A stretch of DNA of 64,000 nucleotides from T1Sed10-7 sp041686695 (GTDB lineage: Bacteria; Actinomycetota; Nitriliruptoria; Nitriliruptorales; Nitriliruptoraceae), in NCBI GenBank assembly GCA_041686695.1, contig JAWLDJ010000003.1, positions 1 to 64,000 of the forward strand, read 5' to 3'. Below are positions 9,197 through 17,715 of the stretch, piece after piece. Every line of letters begins with the position of its first letter. Position 1 is the stretch's first letter. The notes under the pieces were generated by a model that was not told where the DNA came from, made no database searches, and saw only the letters and a list, made by a program, of their open reading frames with translations. The position numbers and the translations under genes are program-made.

Positions 9197-10002
9197 GTCG
9201 CCACCTCCTCGGGTTCGTGGCGGCGGGACTCACCGCGGAAGGCGGGGGCGTCGGCGTTGAAGGTCCGGAAGAGCCGGACGAGCTCCGGGTGGTCCAGGGC
9301 GAAGCGATCCTCCAGCCAGCTGGCCAGCGACGCGGTGTTGGGGGACTCGGCGGGACCGAAACACCCGTAGCAACCCCGGTCGAAGCTCGGACACCGGGCG
9401 TTGCAGCCGGCCTGGGTGACCGGCCCCAGACACGGGGTGCCGTGTGCGACCGCCACGCAGAGGTTGCCCCGGAGCTTGCACTCCACGCAGACCGAGTGCG
9501 TGGGGGTGACGGGCTTGCGACCGGCCAGGATCGCGTTGATCACCTCGACGAGCTGGCTGGTCTCGATCGGGCAGCCGCGCAGCTCGAGGTCGACCGGCAC
9601 GTGCTCGGCGATGGCGGTGGAGTCCGCGAGGGTGTCGACGTACTCCGGCCGGGCGTAGACCAGGGAGCGGAAGTCCTCGACGTCGCCGAAGTTGCGCAGT
9701 GCCTGGATCCCGCCCGCGGTGGCGCACGCACCGATCGTGATCAGGGTCGTGGAGATGTCGCGGATGTGACGGATGCGTTCGGCGTCCGCGGGGGTGGTGA
9801 TCGAGCCCTCCACCAGGGAGACGTCGTAGGGTCCGTCCTTGACCTCCCGGGTGGCCTCGAGGAAGTAAGCGATGTCGATCTCGCCGGCGATCGTGAGCAG
9901 TTCGTCCTCGGCCGACAGCAGTGACAACTGGCAGCCGTCACAGGACGCGAACTTCCACACCGCGACCGTGGGTCGTCCGATCCCTTCCGGCACGGCACTC
10001 AC
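9193..10002 (-). CDS. hydD: Group 3b [NiFe]-hydrogenase small (delta) subunit
   Basis: This electron-transfer partner of the large subunit binds three iron-sulfur clusters. Cluster cysteines are visible in CDGCQLSLL (proximal), GACATAGG, RGCPIE, and the C-terminal series CVECK, GTPCLGP, CNARCP, CYGCFGP. There is no twin-arginine signal, so the enzyme is cytoplasmic. The first GTG (10002) sits directly against GGAGG; a second GTG at 9993 has better spacing and may be the true start. It lies 13 bp from the gamma gene. Confidence 0.93.
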   Translation of the reverse strand: MSAVPEGIGRPTVAVWKFASCDGCQLSLLSAEDELLTIAGEIDIAYFLEATREVKDGPYDVSLVEGSITTPADAERIRHIRDISTTLITIGACATAGGIQALRNFGDVEDFRSLVYARPEYVDTLADSTAIAEHVPVDLELRGCPIETSQLVEVINAILAGRKPVTPTHSVCVECKLRGNLCVAVAHGTPCLGPVTQAGCNARCPSFDRGCYGCFGPAESPNTASLASWLEDRFALDHPELVRLFRTFNADAPAFRGESRRHEPEEVAT

Positions 10003-10015
10003 CTCCTCGTCCTCG

Positions 10016-10858
10016 TCACAGCTCGCGGACGTCCAACAGCCCGGCGACCTCGGGCCAGCTGAAGACCGGCCCGTCGCGGCACAGGAACTTGGGCCCCAGC
10101 TGGCAGTGGCCGCATGTCCCCACGCCGCACTTCATGTTGCGCTCCAGCGTCACGTAGATGCGTTCCGGGGGGACGCCGCGCTTGACCAGGGCCTCGGCCG
10201 AGAACCACATCATGATCTCGGGGCCGCAGGTCAGGATGACCGCGTTCTCCGGATCGAAGGGCACCCGCGGGATCAGCTTGGTCACCACCCCGACCCGGCC
10301 GCCCCAGCCGCGCACGGCGCTGTCCACGGTCACATGGACGTCGATGCCCCGATCAGCGTGCCAACGGTCCAGGTCGTCGCGGAAGACCAGGTCGCGCGGG
10401 CTGCGAGCGCCGGTCAGCAGCACGATGCGGCCGTAACGTTCCCGGTGACGCAACGCCTCGACGATCGCGGGCCGCACCGGGGCGAGCCCGATCCCGCCGG
10501 CGACGATGACCAGGTCCTTGCCCTCGGCCTCCTCGAGCGGCCACGGTCGGCCGTAGGGGCCGCGGATCCCGATCCGGGTACCGGGCTGCAGGTCGTTGAG
10601 CGCCCGGGTCACCCATCCCACGGCCCGGATCGTGTGCGAGAGCAGGCCCGGGGTGGCGGGATCGGAGGAGATCGAGATCGCGGCCTCACCGACGCCGTAG
10701 ACGTAGACCATGTCGAACTGGCCGGGACGGAAGGCGATCGGGTGCTGCTGGGGCGCGACGTCGATGGTCACGATGTCGTGGGTCTGGTGCCGGACCGTGG
10801 TGATCTGGTACGGCCGGCTCGTCAGGGTGCCCTGCGTGGGGACGTCAAGCGCGGTCAT
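10016..10858 (-). CDS. hydG: Hydrogenase gamma subunit, FAD/NAD(P)H-binding oxidoreductase
   Basis: The protein has 280 aa. An FAD-binding ferredoxin-reductase domain (RPGQFDMVYVYG, the flavin region) is followed by a nucleotide-binding domain (VAGGIGLAPVRP; ILTCGPEIMM) and a C-terminal [2Fe-2S] motif (CGVGTCGHCQLG, later FLCRDG). It passes electrons between NAD(P)H and the cluster chain of the hydrogenase. The start is ATG at 10858. Its start region overlaps the end of the cyclic-nucleotide-binding gene by 14 bp. Confidence 0.93.
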   Translation of the reverse strand: MTALDVPTQGTLTSRPYQITTVRHQTHDIVTIDVAPQQHPIAFRPGQFDMVYVYGVGEAAISISSDPATPGLLSHTIRAVGWVTRALNDLQPGTRIGIRGPYGRPWPLEEAEGKDLVIVAGGIGLAPVRPAIVEALRHRERYGRIVLLTGARSPRDLVFRDDLDRWHADRGIDVHVTVDSAVRGWGGRVGVVTKLIPRVPFDPENAVILTCGPEIMMWFSAEALVKRGVPPERIYVTLERNMKCGVGTCGHCQLGPKFLCRDGPVFSWPEVAGLLDVREL

Positions 10859-11351
10859 GATGGGTGATCTCGACGAGTTGGGCCCGGGTGAACTGCAGGC
10901 GCTGGACCACCAGCTGCCCGATGCGCTGCGTGAGTGCGAGGCCGAACACCGGGTCGGCGTCCATCAGCCTGCGCAGCTGCGTGGCATCGAGCTGGAGCAG
11001 GCGGACCGGTGTCAGGCACCGGGCGTCGAAGGCCCAGCGGTGCGGGGGGAACAGCCAGGACCATCCGACCGGATCGCCACCGTGCAGGGTCTCCAGCACG
11101 ATCGGTTCGTCACCCGGTTCGGTCAGCTCCAGCGACACGTCGCCGTCGAGCAGCAGGGCCAGGGCGGCGGCCGGCTGCCCGCGGCGCAGGACGAAACCGC
11201 CGGCGGGCAGCTCCCGCTCGCTCGCCGCCTGCGACATGGCACGCACGTGCTCGACGTCCAGGTCGGCACAGAACGGATGCCCGGCGAGGGCGACGCGCAG
11301 GGTGTCGGGGTCGCCGGAGGTCAGGAGTGCCTGCTGCCGCTCGCTCATCAT
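10845..11351 (-). CDS. Cyclic-nucleotide-binding-domain protein without HTH, hydrogenase operon member
   Basis: The 168-aa protein is a single Crp/Fnr-type beta-barrel sensor domain (LPAGGFVLRRGQPAAALALLLDG). There is no room for the usual C-terminal helix-turn-helix: after the barrel only a helical stretch ending HHDRA remains. It sits between the beta and gamma genes, sharing ATGATGA with the beta stop. A direct regulatory or assembly role in the hydrogenase complex is inferred from context; the ligand is unknown. The start could be either of two adjacent ATGs (11351 or 11348). Confidence 0.85.
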   Translation of the reverse strand: MMSERQQALLTSGDPDTLRVALAGHPFCADLDVEHVRAMSQAASERELPAGGFVLRRGQPAAALALLLDGDVSLELTEPGDEPIVLETLHGGDPVGWSWLFPPHRWAFDARCLTPVRLLQLDATQLRRLMDADPVFGLALTQRIGQLVVQRLQFTRAQLVEITHHDRA

Positions 11352-12535
11352 CCCTCCTGCAGTGGGCTCGGGACCAGGGGCCAGGGCGCGGAGGTCGTGT
11401 CCTCGGAGGTGCGACGGAGCACGTCGACCTCCTCGGTGAGGTCGATGCCGACCGGGCACCAGGTGAGGCAACGACCGCAGCCCACGCACCCGGAGGTGTC
11501 GAACTGGTCGATCCAGGTCGCCAGCTTGTGGGTCAGCCACTGGCGGTAGCGCGACCGGGTCGAGTTGCGCACGCTGGCCGGGCCGTTGTGGCTGAAGTCC
11601 AGCGAGAAGCAGGAGTCCCACCGCCGCTCGCGGCTGGCTTCGGTCCCGGCCAGGTCGGTGCGGTCCTCGACGGTGGTGCAGAAGCAGGTCGGGCAGACCA
11701 GGGTGCAGTTCGCGCAGGCCAGGCAGCGCTCGGCGATCGCGTCCCAGCGGGGGTGCTCGAGGTTGCTCAGCAGCAGGTCGTGGAGATCGGAGGTCTCCAC
11801 TCGGCGCTCGAGGCCATCGACCGCGGCGGTCAACAGCCGTGTCCGGGCCTCGAGGTCCTCCCTGGTGGCCTCGCGGGGCGCCAGCTGCGTCAGCAGCGCT
11901 TCTCCTGCCGCCGTGCCGGCCCGCACCAGGAAGCGATGCTCACCCTCGAGCAGCTCGGTCAGGATCAGGTCCGCCCCCTCCTCGAGTGCCGGACCGGTCC
12001 CCATCGAGGCGCAGAAGCAGGTCGCCGCGGGAGCACCACACTCCACCGCGATCAGCAGCACCTGCTCACGGTTGGCGGCGTACACCTCGTCCTCGACCAG
12101 CCCCTGGAGCAGCACCCGGTCCTGCACCGCGATCGCCGCCACCTCGCAGGGACGCAGGCCGAACAACGCCAGTCGCGGTGGGGTGTGCTCGGCCTCGATG
12201 ATCTCGAAGTTCGCGTCATCGCGGGACTCGGCGCGCCACAGTGGTTGGCGCGGCGGGAAGAGGGTGCGCTTCGCGCTGGAGGGGCCGACGGCGAAGCCGA
12301 AGTACGCGTCATCGTCCCGTCGTACCAGCCGGTAGGTCCCGGGCGCCTGCTCGTCCCCCCAACCCCGGGGGAGATCGCTGACGTCCTCGATCGGGCCGTG
12401 CACGATGGCCTGGTCCCTGACCGTCGGACCGATGATGTCGTAGCCGTCATCGGTCAGGAGTTCGAGCAGTTGGGCGAGGTCGCCCGCAGGCAGGACGCTG
12501 CCATCGGTCCTTGGTGCTGTGACTGGCGCGCTCAT
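11348..12535 (-). CDS. hydB: Hydrogenase beta subunit, 4Fe-4S protein
   Basis: The protein has 395 aa from the ATG at 12535, chosen for GGAGG eight bases upstream; a start 14 codons earlier adds an unlikely leader. The N-terminal two-thirds is the soluble hydrogenase beta domain (GLRPCEVAAI, ECGAPAATCFC). The last third binds two [4Fe-4S] clusters: CLACANCTLVCPTCFC and CVGCGRCLTWCPVGID. It relays electrons between the small subunit and the flavoprotein. It is the first gene of the minus-strand structural operon. Confidence 0.93.
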   Translation of the reverse strand: MSAPVTAPRTDGSVLPAGDLAQLLELLTDDGYDIIGPTVRDQAIVHGPIEDVSDLPRGWGDEQAPGTYRLVRRDDDAYFGFAVGPSSAKRTLFPPRQPLWRAESRDDANFEIIEAEHTPPRLALFGLRPCEVAAIAVQDRVLLQGLVEDEVYAANREQVLLIAVECGAPAATCFCASMGTGPALEEGADLILTELLEGEHRFLVRAGTAAGEALLTQLAPREATREDLEARTRLLTAAVDGLERRVETSDLHDLLLSNLEHPRWDAIAERCLACANCTLVCPTCFCTTVEDRTDLAGTEASRERRWDSCFSLDFSHNGPASVRNSTRSRYRQWLTHKLATWIDQFDTSGCVGCGRCLTWCPVGIDLTEEVDVLRRTSEDTTSAPWPLVPSPLQEG

Positions 12536-12684
12536 ACACGCACCTCCGGATACCCACCGACAGTGAGTCGGGTCCAACGGCCATCACGGTAGGGAGCCCC
12601 GGCGCTCACCTGAAGGGGCGATGGTCCCGTGCGCCACCGACGGATGGCGTCCCGATGACCGGGCGAGCGATGACGGGCGAGCGC

Positions 12685-12690
12685 TAAGGT
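12685..12690 (+). promoter_or_regulatory. Putative -10 element of the 93-aa coiled-coil gene
   Basis: TAAGGT lies 83 bp before the GTG at 12773, downstream of two direct copies of GGGCGAGCG (12661-12669 and 12675-12683). The 237-bp divergent region 12536-12772 must also hold the hydrogenase operon promoter, which could not be assigned. Confidence 0.4.
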
Positions 12691-12772
12691 CACCCAAGAG
12701 GTCGGGGTTGATCGGGGTGCGCCCGTGACCGACCGCCATCCCCAAGGACGAGACAGCAGCGAGGAGGACCAC

Positions 12773-13054
12773 GTGGGCAAGTCGAAGATCGCCAAGAAGG
12801 TCGACAAGCTCGAGAAGGAGGCCGACCAGCTCCGCAAGAAGGCCGAGAAGAAGGGCAAGGAGCTGCAGTCGCAGGCGTCTGAACGTATCGACGACCTCAA
12901 CGACGAGATCAACGACAAGCAGCAGAAGAGCTCCAAGAAGGGGCCGGTCGCCCTGGTCCTGGCCATCGGTGCTGGTGTCGCCGCGTTCGTGATGAAGAAG
13001 AAGCGCGATCAGGAACTCGACGAGGCCCTCTGGGAGGAGCCCCGCTCCATCTAG
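12773..13054 (+). CDS. Small Lys-rich coiled-coil membrane protein, unknown function
   Basis: The 93-aa protein starts at GTG 12773 with GAGGAGG five bases upstream; a GTG 16 codons earlier lacks a good ribosome site. The first 60 residues are a charged coiled coil (KVDKLEKEADQLRKKAEKK), followed by one transmembrane helix (VALVLAIGAGVAAFVM) and a short acidic tail. It resembles small phage-shock- or stress-type tail-anchored proteins, but no family was recognised. It is divergent from the hydrogenase operon and convergent with marR. Confidence 0.75.
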   Translation: MGKSKIAKKVDKLEKEADQLRKKAEKKGKELQSQASERIDDLNDEINDKQQKSSKKGPVALVLAIGAGVAAFVMKKKRDQELDEALWEEPRSI

Positions 13055-13062
13055 CAGCCCGC

Positions 13063-13096
13063 CAGCGGTGGTCGGCCCAGCGGTCGACCACCGCTG
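13063..13096. terminator. Bidirectional hairpin between convergent genes
   Basis: A perfect 12-bp stem (CAGCGGTGGTCG paired with CGACCACCGCTG) with a 10-nt loop lies 9 bp after the small-protein stop and before the marR stop at 13128. There is no U-tract. Its position suits termination of both convergent genes. Confidence 0.7.
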
Positions 13097-13127
13097 CGGT
13101 GCCCGCGCACCGGACCCGGTCGGGGGG

Positions 13128-13589
13128 TCAGTTGCGGCCGTGCGCCTCCATCGCCGCGACGACCTCGCTCAGGAACCGGCGCAGCACCTCCCGCTCGTGC
13201 GGGCTGTACGGCGCGAGCACCTCCTCGATCGTCTGCGCCAGCGAGCCGAAGAACGCTCCTGCGGTCGCCTGGGCGGAGGTCGTGATCGCGATCACCCGCC
13301 GGCGTCGGTCCGCAGGGTCGGTGGACCGGGCAACGTGCCCGACCCGTTCGAGCCGGTCGATGAGACGGGTCGTGGCGCCGGACGACAGCTCGAGGGCACG
13401 TGCGAGCTCACCCGCACCGAGGTGGCCACCGGCCATGGCCAGTGCCGACAGCGCCTGCACGTCGGTGGCGTGCAACGATTCGCGGGCGGCGAAACGGCTG
13501 CCGACCGCATGCATGTGGGTGCCGAGCTGCTGGAGCAGCTCGACGATCGTCTGGGACGATGCCTCCGCGTCCGTTCGTGGTGCGGTCAT
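13128..13589 (-). CDS. MarR-family transcriptional regulator
   Basis: The 153-aa protein has the winged-helix core of MarR proteins: ALSALAMAGGHLGAGELARAL for the recognition region, then SSGATTRLIDRLE and the wing DPADRRRRVIAIT. The ATG start is at 13589. A cluster of ACCTGTGG-type repeats lies upstream (13637-13722) and is a candidate operator. Target genes are unknown; the plsC-like gene lies further upstream in the same orientation. Confidence 0.9.
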   Translation of the reverse strand: MTAPRTDAEASSQTIVELLQQLGTHMHAVGSRFAARESLHATDVQALSALAMAGGHLGAGELARALELSSGATTRLIDRLERVGHVARSTDPADRRRRVIAITTSAQATAGAFFGSLAQTIEEVLAPYSPHEREVLRRFLSEVVAAMEAHGRN

Positions 13590-13636
13590 CGGTCCGGTAC
13601 TCCTCTTGGGGGCACGAGCGGTGCGCGCGTGAGTCC

Positions 13637-13722
13637 CACACCTGTGGTTCCACCTGTGGAGTTCCCTCGGTGTGAGCATCCACAGACCCACAGGTTCATC
13701 CACAGGTTGGACCCTGCAGGTT
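13637..13722. promoter_or_regulatory. Inverted and direct ACCTGTGG/CCACAGGT repeats upstream of marR
   Basis: Two copies of ACCTGTGG are followed by two of the complement CCACAGGT, and there is a direct series CAGGTT at 13691, 13703 and 13717. CCACACCTGTGG and TCCACCTGTGGA are near-palindromes. The block lies 50-130 bp upstream of the MarR start, so an autoregulatory operator is the simplest reading. The TCCACA content also resembles DnaA boxes. Confidence 0.55.
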
Positions 13723-13798
13723 CGTCCTGCGAGGGGCATCGGGCGATATGCCGCCTCGGCCGAGCGCTCAGCGCTCGGCGTGGTGTTGGGTCGCGGTG

Positions 13799-14596
13799 TC
13801 AACCGGGCGTGTCGGCCGCCTGGCCCGGCGGTGCACCGCCGCCGGCCGCACGCGCCCGCCGCCGTGCCTCGTTCTGTGCCGTGATCGCGGCCTCTGCCGC
13901 CTCGGGGGTCGGCGCGGAGCCGCCGAGATGGGCCGGCTGCCACCAGTCGTCGGGCGGTGGACCGGGACGCTGGGGGTAGCTGGCCTGGGCGCGCGCCAAC
14001 TCGTCGGTGATGCGCTGCATCACCTCGCGGGTCCGCAGCACGGAGGTACGGGCCGTCGGCCGGAAGGGTTCCCCGTAGCGCACCATGACCACGGCACCTC
14101 GCGTCGGCCGGGCGGGCCTGCCCTTGGTCAACAGTCGCTGCGACCCCCACACGGCCACCGGCACGATCGGCGCGTCCGCACGGTCGGCCAGGCGAACGAC
14201 GCCACTCTTGCCGCGGCGAGGGACGAAGGAGGGGCTGATCGTGCCCTCGGGATGGAGTCCGACGATCCCGCCGTCCTCGAGGACCGCCTGTGCGGCGGCG
14301 GCCGCCTGCATCGGATCCCCGTGCACGTCGACCGGGATCTGGCCCAGTTGTCGCAGCAGGAACCCGGTCACCGGGTGGCGGAAGAAGTCGTCACGGGCGA
14401 GGAAGCGCACCTCGCGTCGCGGCGCGGGCGGCGCGAGCATCACGAAGGCGAAGTCGAGGTAGCTGATGTGGTTGCTGGCCAGCACGACGGGACCGGTGGC
14501 GGGCAGCTGCTCGGCGCCGTGGACCCGCAGATCGACACCCAGCGCCCGGAACCCGGCGAGGAACAGCGAGGAGCCGAAGCGGTACAGGGCGGACAC
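13799..14596 (-). CDS. 1-acyl-sn-glycerol-3-phosphate acyltransferase (PlsC family)
   Basis: The 265-aa protein has the catalytic acyltransferase motif NHISYLDF (HX4D) near residue 42 and the substrate motif HPEGTIS. It likely acylates lysophosphatidate in phospholipid synthesis at the inner membrane face. The C-terminus is an Ala/Arg/Pro-rich tail. It lies 28 bp downstream of the alpha/beta hydrolase gene on the same strand, so the two may share a transcript. Confidence 0.9.
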   Translation of the reverse strand: MSALYRFGSSLFLAGFRALGVDLRVHGAEQLPATGPVVLASNHISYLDFAFVMLAPPAPRREVRFLARDDFFRHPVTGFLLRQLGQIPVDVHGDPMQAAAAAQAVLEDGGIVGLHPEGTISPSFVPRRGKSGVVRLADRADAPIVPVAVWGSQRLLTKGRPARPTRGAVVMVRYGEPFRPTARTSVLRTREVMQRITDELARAQASYPQRPGPPPDDWWQPAHLGGSAPTPEAAEAAITAQNEARRRARAAGGGAPPGQAADTPG

Positions 14597-14624
14597 GGTG
14601 ACCTCTCGCTCGCACGCTCGGAGG

Positions 14625-15494
14625 CTAGTCCACCACCGACGTGCGCTCGGCTGCGGTCACCGGCGGCCGGCCCGGATCGGTCAGGGCACCCTGGAGGAAG
14701 GTGGCGAGCTCCGGGACCAGCGGGAGGAAGGGCGCGAGCGCGCGGTGGCCAGCTCCGGGTACCAGCCGCAGCCGCGCTGTACCGCCAGCGGCATCGGCGA
14801 GGCGAGCCGCATCGCGTGGCGGCACCGTGGTGTCGTCGTCGCCGTGGAGCACCACCACCGGCGCGACGATCCGACCGATCGTGTTGATCGGAGCGAAGGC
14901 ATCGAACCGGTGGCCGATCGTGTCCTCGATCGTGGTGAGCACGCGGCTGGCGAGCGACGTCGGCGCCGACCGCAGCCCGCGCGAGGAACGGATCAGCTCC
15001 GCCGGGTGGGCCATGGCGGCGATGGCGACGACCGCCCCCAGGCGCGGATCGCGCGATGCCGCCAGCAAACAGGCCCCCGCGCCGACCGAATGGCCGATGA
15101 CGCCGATGCGGTCCGGGTCGACCCGGGGGTCGGCGCGCAGCCGTGCGACCGCGACCTCGAGGTCCTCGGCGAAGCGCGGCATCGACATGAAGTCGGCAGG
15201 GTCACTGCGACCGTGTCCTCGGACGTCGATCAGGAGCACGGACAACCCGGCGGCCACCAGGCCCGGCGCGGCCGGCAGCAGATCGCTGGCCGCGCTGCCC
15301 CAGCCGTGGAGGACGACCACCGCCGGGCCCGGCGCGCCGCCGCTGGGTGCAGCGGGCAGGAACCAGCCGCGCAGCGCGGTGCCGTCCACCGCCGCGAGCT
15401 CCACGTCCTCGGCGCTCAGCTCCAGATCGGCCGGCGTGGGGTTCGTCGGCGTCGGTGGGATGCGGTAGACCCGCAGCAACAACCAGCGCAACAT
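14625..15494 (-). CDS. Alpha/beta hydrolase
   Basis: The 289-aa serine hydrolase has the oxyanion motif VLHGWGS, the nucleophile elbow GHSVGAG, an acidic residue near HGDDDTTVP and a late histidine in GAGHRALAP, so the triad looks complete. The N-terminus is hydrophobic (MLRWLLLRVYRI) and may associate with membrane. The closest type is the dienelactone hydrolase/BAAT-like family. The substrate is unknown. It is divergent from the DapA-family gene. Confidence 0.85.
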   Translation of the reverse strand: MLRWLLLRVYRIPPTPTNPTPADLELSAEDVELAAVDGTALRGWFLPAAPSGGAPGPAVVVLHGWGSAASDLLPAAPGLVAAGLSVLLIDVRGHGRSDPADFMSMPRFAEDLEVAVARLRADPRVDPDRIGVIGHSVGAGACLLAASRDPRLGAVVAIAAMAHPAELIRSSRGLRSAPTSLASRVLTTIEDTIGHRFDAFAPINTIGRIVAPVVVLHGDDDTTVPPRDAARLADAAGGTARLRLVPGAGHRALAPFLPLVPELATFLQGALTDPGRPPVTAAERTSVVD

Positions 15495-15526
15495 GTCGAC
15501 AACGCTACCGACACCTCGGAGCTCCC

Positions 15527-16495
15527 GTGACCACCAGTGATCCCAACCCCGCCGCCCGAGCCCTGACCGGGGCGTTGCCGGCGTTGGTCACGCCGCTGAC
15601 CGATCCGACCACGCTGGACCTCGAAGCCGTCCCCGCACTGGTCCGGCGGGCACTGTCCGACGGGGCCAGCGGGGTGCTGGTCGTCGGCTCCACCGGCGAG
15701 GGGAGCCTGCTCGCTCCGGACCAGCGTGCGGCCGTCACCGCCCTGGCCCGTGACGCGATCGATGCGCTGCCCGACGCTGACGTGGCCAGGGCCGTGACCC
15801 GCGACTCGGCGGCGCAGACCCGGCGACCGGTGCTCGTGGCCGGCGCCTCGGGTCCGAGCCTGGCGAGCCTGCAGGCCGACGTCGCTCGGCTGGCCGCGGC
15901 AGGGGCCGACCTCGTGCTGGTCCTGCCCCCGAGCGTCCAGCCGCTGACCCCCGACGAGCTCACCGACCTCCACCTCGCGGTCGCCGACACCTCCGCGGTC
16001 CCCACGCTCGTCTACCACATCCCCCAGCTGACCGGTTCCTCGCTCACCCCGTCGCACGTGCAGCGGCTGGCGCACCACGACCGGGTGGCCGGGATGAAGG
16101 ACTCCTCGCCGCAGGCGGACCGACGGGCCGCGTTCGTCGCCGCGACCCGGCAGGTCGACGGGTTCTCCGTGCTCACTGGGCACGCGCCGACGCTGGCGGC
16201 CGCGCTGGCTGCCGGGGTCGACGGGTCGATCACGGCGGTGGCCAACGTGCGGCTGCGCCAGGTCCTGGCCCTGCACCGGGCCGCGGCCGAGGGTGCCGGA
16301 GCGGAGGTGGCGCGCCTGCAGGAGGCCCTGGTGCGGTTGAGCCAGGGGATCGGTGAGGTCGGCGTCTCGGTCCCGGCCGTGCTGAAGGCCGTGCTGCAGT
16401 TCGATGGCGTCCTGGCCGAGCGTTGGTGCACCCCGCCCCTGCACTCGGTGCCGCCCGGACGTCTGGACCACGTCCGGACCGCGCTGCTGCGGTGA
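15527..16495 (+). CDS. DapA-family lyase (dihydrodipicolinate synthase / N-acetylneuraminate lyase type)
   Basis: The 322-aa TIM-barrel aldolase starts at GTG 15527. It has the family signature GVLVVGSTGEGSLL, the catalytic tyrosine region LVYHIPQL and the Schiff-base lysine in AGMKDSS. Reaction choice between lysine biosynthesis and another 2-oxo-acid aldolase cannot be fixed from sequence alone. The linker around DADVARAVTRDSAAQTRRP is longer than in classical DapA. No lysine genes are adjacent. Confidence 0.85.
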   Translation: MTTSDPNPAARALTGALPALVTPLTDPTTLDLEAVPALVRRALSDGASGVLVVGSTGEGSLLAPDQRAAVTALARDAIDALPDADVARAVTRDSAAQTRRPVLVAGASGPSLASLQADVARLAAAGADLVLVLPPSVQPLTPDELTDLHLAVADTSAVPTLVYHIPQLTGSSLTPSHVQRLAHHDRVAGMKDSSPQADRRAAFVAATRQVDGFSVLTGHAPTLAAALAAGVDGSITAVANVRLRQVLALHRAAAEGAGAEVARLQEALVRLSQGIGEVGVSVPAVLKAVLQFDGVLAERWCTPPLHSVPPGRLDHVRTALLR

Positions 16496-16527
16496 CCACT
16501 GCTGCGGTGACCACTGCTGCGGTGCAC
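16486..16527. repeat. 15-bp tandem repeat spanning a stop codon
   Basis: Units GCTGCGGTGACCACT start at 16486 and 16501, with a partial third at 16516. The first unit contains the TGA that ends the DapA-family gene, so each full copy repeats the gene's last codons and stop. Confidence 0.85.
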
Positions 16528-16547
16528 GCTGCAGCGCGTGGCCGGCC

Positions 16548-17699
16548 TCAACGCGGCGCGACCCTGGCCAGGAGCTCCCGGACCAGGGCCTGCACCTGCC
16601 GGAGCTCGATCAGGAAACCGTCGTGGCCGTAGGGCGAGCGGATCACATGGGCGCGGTCGCCGGGCACGCCGAGCTGGTGTGCCAGCGCGTGCTGCTGGAG
16701 GAGCGGGTAGAGCCGGTCGCTGTCCACGCCCGCCACCAGCACCTCGGCGTCCACCCGTGAGAGGGCTGCGGTCACCCCGCCACGGCCGCGCCCGACGTCG
16801 TGATCGTTCATCGCCCGCGTGAGCAGCACGTAGCTGGCGGCGTCGAACCGGGTCGCGAGCTTCACCCCGTGGTGGTCGAGGTAGGACTGCACGGCGTAGC
16901 GCCCGCCGGCCATGGGGTCCTCCCCCTCCTGCGGTTCCCGACCGAACCGCAGCCCCAACTCCTCGCGGCTGCGGTAGCTCCAGTGCGCCAGACGGCGGGC
17001 CAGGGCCAACCCCCGGTGCGGTCCCGGGGTGGCGGGATCCTCGTGGGCGGCCAGCAGGTAGTCACCACCGAGGTAGTGCGGGTCCTCCTCGATGGCGCGG
17101 ATCTGGATCGACTGCAGCGCGATCTGGTCGGCGGTCGCGGTGGCGGAGACGGCCAGGGGTGCGATCGCGCGCACCCGGTCGGGCTCCGAGACCCCCCACT
17201 CCAGGACCCGCATCGCCCCCATCGACCCGCCGATCACCGCGGCCCAGGTGTCGATCCCGAGGTGGTCGGTGAGCGCGACCTCGGCGGCCACCTGGTCCCG
17301 GATCGTGAGGTACGGGAAACGCGATGCCCACGGTCTGCCATCGGGTGCCAGGGACGACGGCCCGGTCGAGCCCTGGCAGCCACCGAGCAGGTTGGGAGCC
17401 ACGACGAACCACCGGTCGGTGTCCAGTGGGCAGCCCGGCCCGATCAGGCCCTGCCACCAACCAGGCGTCGGGTGGCCGGGCTCCACCTCCCCGACGACGT
17501 GGCTGTCGCCGGTCAGCGCGTGCAGGACGAGCACGGCGTTGTCGCGCCTGCGGTTCGGTGTCCCCCAGGTCTCGTAGGCGATCCGTACGTCGGGGAGGGT
17601 TCCCCCGAGCTCCAGGGTGAGGTCCCCGACCGTGGCGAAACGACGGCGCCCGATCGGGTCGCCGTCGCGCCAGGCACCGGTCGCGCGCAGGCTCGTCAC
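16548..17699 (-). CDS. metX: Homoserine O-acetyltransferase
   Basis: MetX acetylates homoserine with acetyl-CoA, the activating step of methionine synthesis. The 383-aa alpha/beta-fold protein has VLHALTGDSH, the nucleophile elbow GGSMGAM, the acid in VDSDRLYP and the histidine in YGHDGF. It lies 16 bp after metY, and the two enzymes are consecutive steps of direct sulfhydrylation, so an operon is clear. Confidence 0.94.
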   Translation of the reverse strand: MTSLRATGAWRDGDPIGRRRFATVGDLTLELGGTLPDVRIAYETWGTPNRRRDNAVLVLHALTGDSHVVGEVEPGHPTPGWWQGLIGPGCPLDTDRWFVVAPNLLGGCQGSTGPSSLAPDGRPWASRFPYLTIRDQVAAEVALTDHLGIDTWAAVIGGSMGAMRVLEWGVSEPDRVRAIAPLAVSATATADQIALQSIQIRAIEEDPHYLGGDYLLAAHEDPATPGPHRGLALARRLAHWSYRSREELGLRFGREPQEGEDPMAGGRYAVQSYLDHHGVKLATRFDAASYVLLTRAMNDHDVGRGRGGVTAALSRVDAEVLVAGVDSDRLYPLLQQHALAHQLGVPGDRAHVIRSPYGHDGFLIELRQVQALVRELLARVAPR

Positions 17700-17715
17700 C
17701 GCCGGGGCACCGCGC

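Noticed and set aside
13637..13722. A true replication origin
   Set aside because: Motifs fit MarR-type repeats better, there is no dnaA or dnaN nearby, and no AT-rich unwinding element is seen.
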